From positions 1-15,011 of the forward strand of contig CACXEL010000282.1 in NCBI GenBank assembly GCA_902766655.1: DNA of 15,011 nt. Direction: 5' to 3'. How positions within the stretch are numbered: position 1 is the stretch's first letter; every line of letters starts with the position of its first letter. The notes under the pieces are model-generated. The model was not told where the DNA came from, did no database searches, and saw only the letters and a list, made by a program, of their open reading frames with translations. This document shows, in pieces, positions 7,722-14,223 of this stretch. The stretch is from an uncultured Lachnospiraceae bacterium. GTDB lineage: Bacteria > Bacillota > Clostridia > Lachnospirales > Lachnospiraceae. Both the position numbers and the translations under genes were made by a program.

Positions 7722-9095
7722 TCAGTCTCTCTCCTTTTCTCCGTCAATATTCCGGCCCGCGTTCTTTTTCATGTTGGCAAACTTCGTCAGGTCGGACAAC
7801 CAGACCAGCTTGACGGTGCCGATCGGGCCATTTCTCTGTTTGGCTATAATGATCTCAGCGATTCCCTTTTCACTTGAATCCTTGTTGTAGTAGTCATCCC
7901 TGTAGATGAACATGACGACGTCGGCATCCTGTTCGATGGCCCCCGACTCGCGAAGGTCGGACAGCATGGGCCTGTGGTCCTCGCGCTGCTCGACGCCGCG
8001 GTTCAGCTGGGAAAGGGCTACCACAGGTACGTTGAGCTCCCTGGCCAAAGATTTCATGGCTCGGGAAATATCGGAAATCTCCTGCTGTCGATTGTCGTTT
8101 CTGCCGCTGTTGCCGGCCATGAGCTGGAGATAGTCCACGAAGATGATCTTGATGTCGTGCTCCAGTTTGTATTTCCGACACTTGGAGCGGAACTGCTGGA
8201 GGGTCAGACCGGGCGTGTCGTCGATGATCAGGGACGAGTTGGAAATGACACCCGCCGCCTCCACAAGGCGCAGCCAGTCGTCGTCCAACAGCTGCTGGCC
8301 GGTCCTGATTTTCTGGGAATCCACGTGGGAGACCAGGGACAGAAGCCGGTTCATCAGCTGGTCCTTGGACATCTCCAGGGAAAAGATGACGCCGGACTCC
8401 CCTTCGTGGAAGCATATATACTGGAGGATATTGAGGGCGAAGGCCGTCTTGCCCATGGAAGGGCGGGCGGCGATCAGGATAAAATCGGACTTCTGGAGAC
8501 CGGAGGTCTTGTAGTCCAGGTCGATAAAGCCGGTGGAAAGGCCCGTGACGTTGCTCCTGGCCTTGGAGGCCTCCTCGATGCGGAGCAGGACGTCCAGGAC
8601 GACGTCCTTCACCGGGGTGAATTCCTCGGTCTGGCGCTGCTGGAGGACGGAGAACATGGTCTTCTCCGCCTTCTCCATGACGTCCGCCATCTCCTCTTTG
8701 CCCTGGTAGCAGTCATTCTCGATGTCCGCGGCCGCTTTGATGAGACGCCTTAAGGCAGCCTTCTCACTGACGATCTCGGCATAATAGCGCACGTTGGCGG
8801 ATGTGGGGACCGAGGAGACCACGTCACTGAGGAAGGGGATATCCGACACCTCGGGCGGGACATCCTTTTCCCGGAGACGGTTCTGCAGCGTCACCACGTC
8901 GACGGGCTTGTCGGCCTCGTGGAGCTCCTTCATAGCTTCGAAGAGCACACCATACTGCTGCTCGTAGAAATCCTCCCTCGTGAGGATGCCCAGAGCAGTC
9001 TCCACGGCCTCATGGCCCATCATCATGGCGCCGACCACCGATTTTTCCGCCTCAGAGGAGTGGGGCGGGATCCGTTTGATGAGTGCTTCTTCCAT
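7722..9095 (-). CDS. dnaB: Replicative DNA helicase DnaB (DnaC in Bacillus)
   Basis: This 457-residue protein is the hexameric 5'-3' replication fork helicase. An N-terminal DnaB domain (about 8-110, starting [16 protein letters not shown]) binds primase, a helical linker covers about 115-180, and a RecA-like C-domain covers about 182-440. Walker A is ARPSMGKT (210-217), the catalytic Glu is E241 in FSLEMS, Walker B is IIFVDYLQL with D321, and the arginine-finger segment is KQRNGP with R421. [19 protein letters not shown] is the expected conserved block. No intein or insertion is present. The ATG is preceded by AGAAGAGGG and lies 15 nt beyond the rplI stop. The order gdpP-rplI-dnaB is conserved across Firmicutes. 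Confidence 0.98.
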   Translation of the reverse strand: MEEALIKRIPPHSSEAEKSVVGAMMMGHEAVETALGILTREDFYEQQYGVLFEAMKELHEADKPVDVVTLQNRLREKDVPPEVSDIPFLSDVVSSVPTSANVRYYAEIVSEKAALRRLIKAAADIENDCYQGKEEMADVMEKAEKTMFSVLQQRQTEEFTPVKDVVLDVLLRIEEASKARSNVTGLSTGFIDLDYKTSGLQKSDFILIAARPSMGKTAFALNILQYICFHEGESGVIFSLEMSKDQLMNRLLSLVSHVDSQKIRTGQQLLDDDWLRLVEAAGVISNSSLIIDDTPGLTLQQFRSKCRKYKLEHDIKIIFVDYLQLMAGNSGRNDNRQQEISDISRAMKSLARELNVPVVALSQLNRGVEQREDHRPMLSDLRESGAIEQDADVVMFIYRDDYYNKDSSEKGIAEIIIAKQRNGPIGTVKLVWLSDLTKFANMKKNAGRNIDGEKERD

Positions 9096-9110
9096 CTATG
9101 CCCTCTTCTC

Positions 9111-9557
9111 TCAGGCTTCCTTGACGATGACCTTCAGATTGGCTGTGACCTTGGGGTGAACGCGGACCAGGACAGAGCTCTCGCCGAGCTCACGGATCGG
9201 ATTGTCCAGGACCATCTTCTTCTTGTCAAGCTCCAGACCCAGCTGGGCCTTGGCGGCGTCCGCGATCTCCTTGGTGGAAATGGAACCAAAGGTCTTGCCG
9301 TTCGCGCCGACCTTGATGGCGACGGTCACGGATTTTTTCCCGATCTCGGCTGCGAAGGCCTGGGCTTCGGCGAGCTGCTCGGCAGCCAGACGGGCTTCAT
9401 TTTCCTTCTTCTTCTCAAGGCTCTTCAGGTTGCCCGGGGTAGCCTCCACGGCGACCTTCTTGGGCAGGAGCATGTTGCGGGCGTAGCCGTCGGATACGTT
9501 CACGATCTGGCCCTTTTTGCCGACAGACTTGACATCCTCAAGCAGGATCAGTTTCAT
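9111..9557 (-). CDS. rplI: 50S ribosomal protein bL9
   Basis: This 148-residue protein binds domain V of 23S rRNA at the base of the L1 stalk and helps maintain reading frame. The N-domain is the classic [36 protein letters not shown] (1-36); a long charged helix follows (about 41-74, [25 protein letters not shown]); the C-domain ends in [16 protein letters not shown]. Length is exactly typical. The ATG overlaps the gdpP stop in TGATG and is preceded by a strong GGAAGGAGATATC, so the two genes are coupled but rplI can also be initiated on its own. Confidence 0.98.
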   Translation of the reverse strand: MKLILLEDVKSVGKKGQIVNVSDGYARNMLLPKKVAVEATPGNLKSLEKKKENEARLAAEQLAEAQAFAAEIGKKSVTVAIKVGANGKTFGSISTKEIADAAKAQLGLELDKKKMVLDNPIRELGESSVLVRVHPKVTANLKVIVKEA

Positions 9558-11575
9558 CAGATATCTCCTTCCTCCCTCATTTCGAGGATCGTTTTCTTAA
9601 GCAGGTCCCTGGCCTCCTTGATGGAGACCTCGGTCAGCTGAGCCCCGGCTATGTTCAGGTGTCCGCCGCCGCCGAGCCGCTCCATGATGAGCTGTACGTT
9701 GACCTCATCGATGGCCCGGGCACTGATATAGATCATATTGTTGTAGTTGGTCAGAACAAAGGAGGCCTTGACCCCCACCACGGAGAGCAGCTCGTTGGCA
9801 GCCTGGGCGCTGACCACAGTCGGCGACTTGAGGCCAATGGAGGGGCACTCCGAGATGGCGAAGCAGGACTCGAAGATCTCGGTCTGGGCGATGATGGTCG
9901 CCTTGGCCCGGCAGTCGTCCATGGTATCCCGGAAGAGCTTGCGGATCCGGGTCACGTCCGCGCCGTTCCTGCGCAGGTAGGCGGCGGCCTCCAGGGTCCT
10001 CACACCGGTCCTGGTCAGGAAATTGCTGGTATCCAGCATAATGCCGGCATAGAGGCTGTCCGCCTCCGCGGCCCTGATCTTCAGGGATTCGTCGAAGTAC
10101 TGGAGGATCTCCGAGACCATCTCGCAGGCGCTGGAGGCATACGGCTCGATATAGGACAGGGTCGCATTCTGGATAATATCCTTCCCCTGGCGGTGATGGT
10201 CCAGGACGACGATGGCCGTCTCCTTGTAAAGGAGCTCCTCACATTCGGTGTAGTTGGGCTTGTTGGTGTCCACGACCACGACGACGGAATCCGGCCCGAT
10301 CATCTCCATGGCCTCGCGGATGGTGACGAACATGCGGGTGTCGTAATCCGGGTTGTTCCGGAAGCCGTTCACCATCTCCCGGATGGATTCCGGCGGATTG
10401 TCCATGACGATGTGGGCAGGCCGTCCGATGGTGGCGGCGCAGCGCCAGATGCCGACGGCGGCCCCCAGGGCGTCCACATCAGGGATCTTGTGGCCCATGA
10501 TGAGGACGTTCTGCTTGGTCACCATGATTTCCTTAAGGGCATGGGCCTTGACACGTGCTTTGACGCGGGTGTACTTCTCGGTCGTCTCGGTCTTGCCGCC
10601 GAAGTAGCGGGTGTTGTAACCCTCCTTGACCACGACCTGGTCACCGCCCCGTCCGAGGGCGATGTCGATGGCGCTCCGGGCCGCCTCAGCGCTCTGGATC
10701 AGGGAATCCGCGCCGTAGGCGATTCCTATGGAGATGGTCATGGACATCTCATTGCCCACGTTGACGCTCCGCACGTCCTCAAGGATGGCAAAACGCTTGC
10801 TCTCCATCTCGTCCAGGCCCTTCTTGCGGATAATGAAGAAGTACTTGTCCTTCTCCGTCTTGCGGACAAAGCCGTCCAGCTCTGCGAAATACTTGTTGAT
10901 CTTGCGCTCGATGAGGGCCAGGAAGAGGGATTTGCGGAGCTCATCCACGGTCTCCAGGGCCTCGTCGTAGTTGTCAAGGCTCAGAAGGCCGAAGACAAGG
11001 CGGTTGTCATTTTTCTCGTCAATCAGGTTGGTCAGCTCCGTCTCGTCGAAGAGGTAGACGCCGATCAGATTCTCTGCATCACGTGTCCCCTGTACGGCGG
11101 AGAAACGCTGCATGGCTGCGCGGTATACCTTTTCACCGCTCGTCACGACACACTCCGTACGCCTGCGGCGGGTCGGAAGCTTGTCCCGGGTCAGCTCCGG
11201 AAAGACGGACTGGATGCTCTTGTGGAAGCTGCTGTCCTTCCCGGCCGCCTCCATGAACTCGTCGTTCATCCACAGGACGTTCCCGTTCATATCCAGGTGG
11301 GCGTAGGGCAACACGAACTCCTTCCGGAGGATCCGCTGCTGTTCATCGAATTCCATGGCAAATGAGACCATCTCGGCGGTGATCTGCTTCTGCCTGAATG
11401 CGATCACCCCAACCATGAGCGCCCAGTAAAGAGCCAGGAACCCGGCACCGATGAGGCCCGACGAGTAATTTCCTGTCAGGAAGAAAATGAAGAGCATGAT
11501 CAAAAAGACCGCCGAAAGAATGAACGGCCACTGGAAATACTGTTTAAGTTGTACGGACAGCTTCTGGTCTTCCAT
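9557..11575 (-). CDS. gdpP: c-di-AMP phosphodiesterase GdpP (YybT family)
   Basis: This 672-residue membrane protein hydrolyses cyclic di-AMP to pApA, setting the level of the messenger that controls potassium and osmolyte uptake and cell-wall stress. Two TM helices occupy about 17-33 and 38-60, a degenerate PAS domain about 80-150, and a degenerate GGDEF domain about 170-320 that lacks a GGDEF signature (its end is SIGIAYG). The DHH domain has [13 protein letters not shown] (H362, D366, D368), [10 protein letters not shown] (D436), VVLDHHRQG (D459-H460-H461) and D515. DHHA1 ends in the substrate loop [16 protein letters not shown]. The frame is open 26 codons further, to a GTG at 11653, but the ATG at 11575 gives the family N-terminus and is preceded by AGGTGGAGG. 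Transcription likely starts within the upstream terminator. Confidence 0.96.
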   Translation of the reverse strand: MEDQKLSVQLKQYFQWPFILSAVFLIMLFIFFLTGNYSSGLIGAGFLALYWALMVGVIAFRQKQITAEMVSFAMEFDEQQRILRKEFVLPYAHLDMNGNVLWMNDEFMEAAGKDSSFHKSIQSVFPELTRDKLPTRRRRTECVVTSGEKVYRAAMQRFSAVQGTRDAENLIGVYLFDETELTNLIDEKNDNRLVFGLLSLDNYDEALETVDELRKSLFLALIERKINKYFAELDGFVRKTEKDKYFFIIRKKGLDEMESKRFAILEDVRSVNVGNEMSMTISIGIAYGADSLIQSAEAARSAIDIALGRGGDQVVVKEGYNTRYFGGKTETTEKYTRVKARVKAHALKEIMVTKQNVLIMGHKIPDVDALGAAVGIWRCAATIGRPAHIVMDNPPESIREMVNGFRNNPDYDTRMFVTIREAMEMIGPDSVVVVVDTNKPNYTECEELLYKETAIVVLDHHRQGKDIIQNATLSYIEPYASSACEMVSEILQYFDESLKIRAAEADSLYAGIMLDTSNFLTRTGVRTLEAAAYLRRNGADVTRIRKLFRDTMDDCRAKATIIAQTEIFESCFAISECPSIGLKSPTVVSAQAANELLSVVGVKASFVLTNYNNMIYISARAIDEVNVQLIMERLGGGGHLNIAGAQLTEVSIKEARDLLKKTILEMREEGDI

Positions 11576-11675
11576 CCTCCACCTATTCCGATCTCCGTTA
11601 TCCGGGCAGACAGCGGGCACGAAAACACCCGGTCGCTGATGCGCCCGGTCCACTGTACCCGCTCATGTAAAGGGA

Positions 11676-11707
11676 AAGCCGTCATTAACCGGAGTTAATG
11701 ACGGCTT
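11676..11707 (-). terminator. Intrinsic terminator of the rpsF-ssb-rpsR operon
   Basis: AAGCCGTCATTAA and TTAATGACGGCTT form a perfect 13-bp stem around the 6-nt loop CTCCGG (- strand sense). On the - strand it is followed by TCCCTTTACATG, a moderately T-rich tail. It sits 17 bp after the rpsR stop. The 5' arm is overlapped by the transcription start region of the candidate gdpP promoter at 11709-11737. Confidence 0.75.
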
Positions 11708-11708
11708 C

Positions 11709-11737
11709 ATTATATCATATCCGATCAATCCTGTACA
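11709..11737 (-). promoter_or_regulatory. Candidate promoter for gdpP-rplI-dnaB-glyA
   Basis: On the - strand, TATAAT (11714-11709) is a perfect -10 with the extended motif TGA just upstream; TGTACA (11737-11732) matches the -35 consensus at 4 of 6 positions with a 17-bp spacer. The expected start at about 11702-11703 lies inside the 5' arm of the rpsR terminator, so new transcripts would lack the outer part of that arm. The -35 overlaps the last codons of rpsR. This leaves a leader of about 125 nt before the gdpP ATG at 11575. Confidence 0.6.
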
Positions 11738-11997
11738 TACGGCATGATGGCGAGATGGCGGGCACGCTTGACAGCGATGGTCAGGGCACGCTGATGCTTA
11801 GCGCAGTTGCCGGTGATTCTTCTCGGCAGGATCTTGCCACGCTCAGAGACGTATCTCTTGAGCTTGCTCACGTCCTTGTAGCTGATCTCGCTGTCCTTGC
11901 CGCAGAACACGCAGACCTTCTTCCTTCTGCGGAATCCGCCAGGTTTTCTCTTGAAGCCACCTTCACGGCCTTCGCCGTTTGATCTTGTATAAGGCAT
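11725..11997 (-). CDS. rpsR: 30S ribosomal protein bS18, zinc-ligand (C+) form
   Basis: This 90-residue protein binds 16S rRNA in the platform next to S6. The core [42 protein letters not shown] is canonical. C29 and C32 (CVFC) with C65 and H68 (CAKH) make the four-ligand set of the zinc-binding C+ form of S18. The basic Gly-rich N-terminus (residues 7-27) is a usual extension. The start at 11997 is chosen over an upstream ATG at 12069 because AAAGGAG precedes it by 8 nt and the product then has the family N-terminus. It is the last gene of rpsF-ssb-rpsR and ends 17 bp before the terminator. Confidence 0.97.
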   Translation of the reverse strand: MPYTRSNGEGREGGFKRKPGGFRRRKKVCVFCGKDSEISYKDVSKLKRYVSERGKILPRRITGNCAKHQRALTIAVKRARHLAIMPYVQD

Positions 11998-12029
11998 AGG
12001 TATTTCTCCTTTCAGTATCCAATATGGTC

Positions 12030-12068
12030 CTGTCCGCAGCCCCGCGGACAGCTGCCTGCTTTCAGGCA
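12030..12068 (-). other. Two adjacent hairpins in the ssb-rpsR spacer
   Basis: CTGTCCGC (12030-12037) pairs perfectly with GCGGACAG (12044-12051) around a 6-nt loop, and TGCCTG (12053-12058) pairs with CAGGCA (12063-12068) around CTTT. They directly follow the ssb stop. Neither has a T-run. They may protect the 3' end of an ssb message or modulate rpsR expression within the operon; this is inference. Confidence 0.4.
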
Positions 12069-12075
12069 CTCACTC

Positions 12076-12588
12076 TCAGTTGAACGGGAGCTCCTCATCG
12101 ATGCCGTCCGGGATGTTCATGAAGCCATCCGCGGCAGGTTCGGGAGCCGGTGCGCTCTGGCGGGAAGGCCGGCTGTTATAGCCGCCGTAGCTGTTGCCGG
12201 AGCCGCTGTTATTGTTCCCGGAATTGTAGCTGTTATTGCTGCTGTAGCCGCCGCTCTGCTGGCTGGCAGCCTTGCTCTCAGCGAATTCCTGGTTCTCGAC
12301 GATGATCCGGTTGCGATAGACCATCTGTCCGTCGCGTCCCTGATAATTATCGTTCTGAAGACGTCCCTGGACGACCATCTTGGTCCCCTGGTGGAGGTAC
12401 TTCTCGGCGAACTCAGCCTGGCGGCCGAAGCATACGCAGTCAAAGAAGTCGGCGTCGGGCTGGCCGTCGCGCTTGAAACGGCGGTCCACAGCCAGGCGGT
12501 AATTGGCCACGGCCGTAGAGCTCTCGCCCTGGGAATAACGGACCTCCGGGTCCCTGGTCAGACGTCCCATCAGTATAACAATATTCAT
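12076..12588 (-). CDS. ssb: Single-stranded DNA-binding protein
   Basis: This 170-residue SSB coats single-stranded DNA at forks and repair sites and recruits partners through its C-terminal tip. The OB fold covers about 1-108, starting MNIVILMGRLTRDPEVRYS, with FFDCVCFGRQAEFAEKYLHQGTKMVVQGRL and the NRIIVENQEF strand. A low-complexity Ser/Asn/Gly/Tyr linker covers about 110-150, and the acidic tip is DGIDEELPFN. One residue (Asn) follows the usually terminal Phe. The ribosome binding site is GAGGTGAAAG directly before the ATG at 12588. The gene sits between rpsF and rpsR, the standard Firmicutes order. Confidence 0.97.
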   Translation of the reverse strand: MNIVILMGRLTRDPEVRYSQGESSTAVANYRLAVDRRFKRDGQPDADFFDCVCFGRQAEFAEKYLHQGTKMVVQGRLQNDNYQGRDGQMVYRNRIIVENQEFAESKAASQQSGGYSSNNSYNSGNNNSGSGNSYGGYNSRPSRQSAPAPEPAADGFMNIPDGIDEELPFN

Positions 12589-12636
12589 TCTTTCACCTCA
12601 TTTTCTGATACTTGGTCAATCAGTCAAATGGGTTTT

Positions 12637-13053
12637 TTACTCGGCTTCTTCCTCTGCAGGGGCAGCCTCAACAGGAGCTTCCTCGACTGCCGGAGCCTCT
12701 TCCACGACCGGAGCTTCCGCCTCTTCCTGGACCGGGGCCTTCTCGGGAGCGACCTTGAAGGTGTCGTTCTCATCCTTGCGGACAACGAGATATCTCAGGA
12801 CATTGTCCATGATCCGCATACGCTTCTCAAGGTCGTTCGGGGTAGCACCCTCAGCCTCGAAATTCACGAAGTAGTAATAGCCTTCCGTGTTCTTGTCGAT
12901 CTCATAAGCAAGCTTGCGCTTTCCCCACTCCTCGACCTCGACGATCTCGCCGCCGAAACGGGTGATGTAGTTCTTGGCCCTGTCAAGGACAGCGTTTCTG
13001 GCTTCCTCATCGAGCTTTGCACTCACAACGAGTGCCAATTCATATTTGTTCAT
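12637..13053 (-). CDS. rpsF: 30S ribosomal protein bS6 with acidic C-terminal tail
   Basis: This 138-residue protein pairs with S18 on the 30S platform. The ferredoxin-like core (1-95) has MNKYELALVVSAKL, FGGEIVEVEEWGKRKLAYEI, EGYYYFVNFEAE and IMDNVLRYLVVRKDE. Beyond residue 100 is a 38-residue tail made almost only of Glu, Ala, Pro and Val in EEAPxxEEAP-like steps, well past the roughly 95-residue core. Acidic S6 tails occur in several lineages; in E. coli the shorter tail is polyglutamylated. The start at 13053 is fixed by AAGGAGG 5 nt upstream; a longer frame to 13086 has no such site. It opens the rpsF-ssb-rpsR operon. Confidence 0.97.
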   Translation of the reverse strand: MNKYELALVVSAKLDEEARNAVLDRAKNYITRFGGEIVEVEEWGKRKLAYEIDKNTEGYYYFVNFEAEGATPNDLEKRMRIMDNVLRYLVVRKDENDTFKVAPEKAPVQEEAEAPVVEEAPAVEEAPVEAAPAEEEAE

Positions 13054-13076
13054 GTTTCCTCCTTCTGGACTCCGGC

Positions 13077-13093
13077 CTTCCGTCATGCGGAAG
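13077..13093 (-). promoter_or_regulatory. Hairpin in the rpsF 5' leader, candidate S6:S18 autoregulatory element
   Basis: On the - strand CTTCCG and CGGAAG form a perfect 6-bp stem with loop CATGA, 13 bp upstream of the AAGGAGG site. Flanking CGGAGT (13074-13069) could pair with ACTCCG (13130-13125) near the transcript start and enclose the hairpin. In many bacteria a leader RNA before rpsF binds the S6:S18 complex for feedback control. I recognise the position and general form, not a confirmed consensus match. Confidence 0.4.
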
Positions 13094-13133
13094 ACAAGGA
13101 TCTGTGGTTATTGTGATACTCTCACGGAGTTCT

Positions 13134-13162
13134 AATATATCACACAGGCAAATAAAAGGCAA
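13134..13162 (-). promoter_or_regulatory. Promoter of rpsF-ssb-rpsR
   Basis: On the - strand, TTGCCT (13162-13157) is a -35 matching consensus at 4 of 6 positions, with a 17-bp spacer to TATATT (13139-13134), 5 of 6 matches, preceded by the extended -10 TGA. The expected start near 13127 gives a leader of about 75 nt. It is the only good promoter in the 262-bp gap between the sirtuin stop and rpsF, and fits a strong ribosomal-protein operon. Confidence 0.7.
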
Positions 13163-13212
13163 GGCAGAATTTTGAGACATAAATGGGCTTTTTTCAGGCA
13201 TTTTGCCGGACA

Positions 13213-13299
13213 GGCCTTTTGAGAGACAGGGACGGACCTTTTTTCTCAAAAGCCGGAGCTTTTGAGAAAAAAGGTCCGTCCCTGACTCTCAAAAAGGCC
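13213..13299. repeat. 87-bp palindromic element (GGGACGGACC type) between sirtuin gene and rpsF promoter
   Basis: Arms 13213-13253 and 13258-13299 are inverted copies of about 41 nt with one mismatch and one extra T, around the 4-nt centre CGGA. Each arm runs GGCCTTTT-GAGAG-CAGGGACGGACC-TTTTTTCTCAAAAGC. The core resembles the element at 2805-2873. It could end transcription from the sirtuin gene in either direction because each arm holds a T-run, but it is much longer than a normal terminator. It could also be an interspersed palindromic repeat. Confidence 0.8.
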
Positions 13300-13315
13300 C
13301 TTCCTTCAGCTTCGA

Positions 13316-14044
13316 TCACCTCACCACGATCTGGGAGAGCACTTCGCCGATCGGCTCCCGGATGATGAGGTCTGCCGCCGAATCGCGGCCGGTGGCTGAT
13401 TTGTTGATGAGGACCACCTTATCGCCCCGGAAATAATCGACCATGCCGGCCGCCGGATAGACGACCAGGGAGGTCCCGCCGATGATCAGCACATCCGCTT
13501 CACTGATTGCCTTCAGGGCTCCGCGCACCACGTCGTTGTCCAGGCCTTCCTCATAGAGGACCACGTCCGGCTTGATGATGGCATTGTCGCGGTCGCAGCG
13601 CGGAATGCCGTCGGCAGACTTTACATACTCGGCGTCGAAGAACTTGCGGCAGCGTGTGCAGTAATTTCTGAGGACCGAACCGTGGAGCTCGTAGACGCGC
13701 TTGCTGCCCGCTTTCTGGTGAAGGCCGTCGATGTTCTGGGTCACGACGGCCGTCAGCTTGCCCGCCCGTTCGAGCTCGGCCAGCTTCAGGTGGGCCGGAT
13801 TGGGCTGTGCGTCCAGGATCAGCATCTTGTCCTTGTAGAACTCGTAGAACTCCTCCGGCCTTCTGACGAAGAAGGTATGGGAAATGATGGTCTCCGGCGG
13901 ATACTTATACTTCAGATGATACAGTCCGTCCTGGCTCCTGAAATCCGGGATCCCGCTCTCCGTGGAGACGCCGGCCCCTCCGAAAAAGACGATTTTCTCA
14001 TGGGTATCAATGATCTGCTGCAGCGCCTCGATTTCTTTTGTCAT
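13316..14044 (-). CDS. cobB: Sirtuin, NAD-dependent protein deacylase, with altered zinc site
   Basis: Bacterial sirtuins remove acetyl or other acyl groups from lysines, consuming NAD+ and giving nicotinamide and O-acyl-ADP-ribose; CobB typically reactivates acetyl-CoA synthetase. This 242-residue protein has GGAGVSTESGIPDFRS (22-37), TQNIDGLH (102-109), catalytic H121 in ELHGS, GGTSLVVYPA (189-198) and the late INK segment. The zinc ligands are C129, C132 and C150, but the fourth position is R152: the segment reads PRCDRDNAIIKPDVV where CxCGG is usual. TGC to CGC is one base change. The start at 14044 is set by AAGGAGGTG; a longer frame to 14131 has no such site. Substrates cannot be read from the sequence. 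It lies alone between the sortase and the ribosomal operon. Confidence 0.92.
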   Translation of the reverse strand: MTKEIEALQQIIDTHEKIVFFGGAGVSTESGIPDFRSQDGLYHLKYKYPPETIISHTFFVRRPEEFYEFYKDKMLILDAQPNPAHLKLAELERAGKLTAVVTQNIDGLHQKAGSKRVYELHGSVLRNYCTRCRKFFDAEYVKSADGIPRCDRDNAIIKPDVVLYEEGLDNDVVRGALKAISEADVLIIGGTSLVVYPAAGMVDYFRGDKVVLINKSATGRDSAADLIIREPIGEVLSQIVVR

Positions 14045-14108
14045 TTCCGCACCTCCTTTTTTGCGGGTGCCTCCGTTCGAAGGCCGCCCAATGTGTATTT
14101 CCTGTGCC

Positions 14109-14212
14109 AAGGCAGCAGCCCCTGCCTTCATTTTTCATCCACAGCCACTGGCTGTCCGCCGCCGATCAGCAGGCTCCGACATATTTCCTCGCCTGCTGTC
14201 CCTCATAAAGGG
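14109..14212 (-). other. Cluster of inverted repeats between sortase and sirtuin genes
   Basis: Four short inverted repeats crowd the 179-bp spacer: AAGGCAG/CTGCCTT (14109-14128, 6-nt loop, with CATTTTTC after it on the + strand), ACAGCCA/TGGCTGT (14141-14155), CAGCAGGC/GCCTGCTG (14167-14174 with 14191-14198) and CCCT/AGGG (14200-14212). None gives a proper terminator for the leftward sortase transcript. No convincing promoter for the sirtuin gene was seen. No gene is present. Confidence 0.5.
14141..14155. promoter_or_regulatory. Perfect 15-bp dyad, possible operator upstream of the sirtuin gene
   Basis: ACAGCCACTGGCTGT has 7-bp half-sites around one central base, about 97 bp before the sirtuin start. 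Its tight symmetry suits a dimeric repressor better than an RNA hairpin, whose loop would be too small. No matching regulator is in the window, so this is a candidate only. Confidence 0.35.
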
Positions 14213-14223
14213 CGCCTGCGAAA

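Noticed and set aside
9659..11365. 568-codon open frame on the + strand opposite gdpP
   Set aside because: Exact mirror of a well-identified gene; composition (Gly/His/Asp/Leu-rich) is that of antisense GC-rich codons; no ribosome binding site or family resemblance.
11576..11653. 26-residue N-terminal extension of GdpP starting at GTG 11653
   Set aside because: No ribosome binding site, sequence unlike the family, and the region is better explained as leader; the ATG at 11575 has AGGTGGAGG upstream.
13213..13299. CRISPR or insertion sequence end
   Set aside because: A single inverted repeat with no spacer array, no transposase and no evident target-site duplication.
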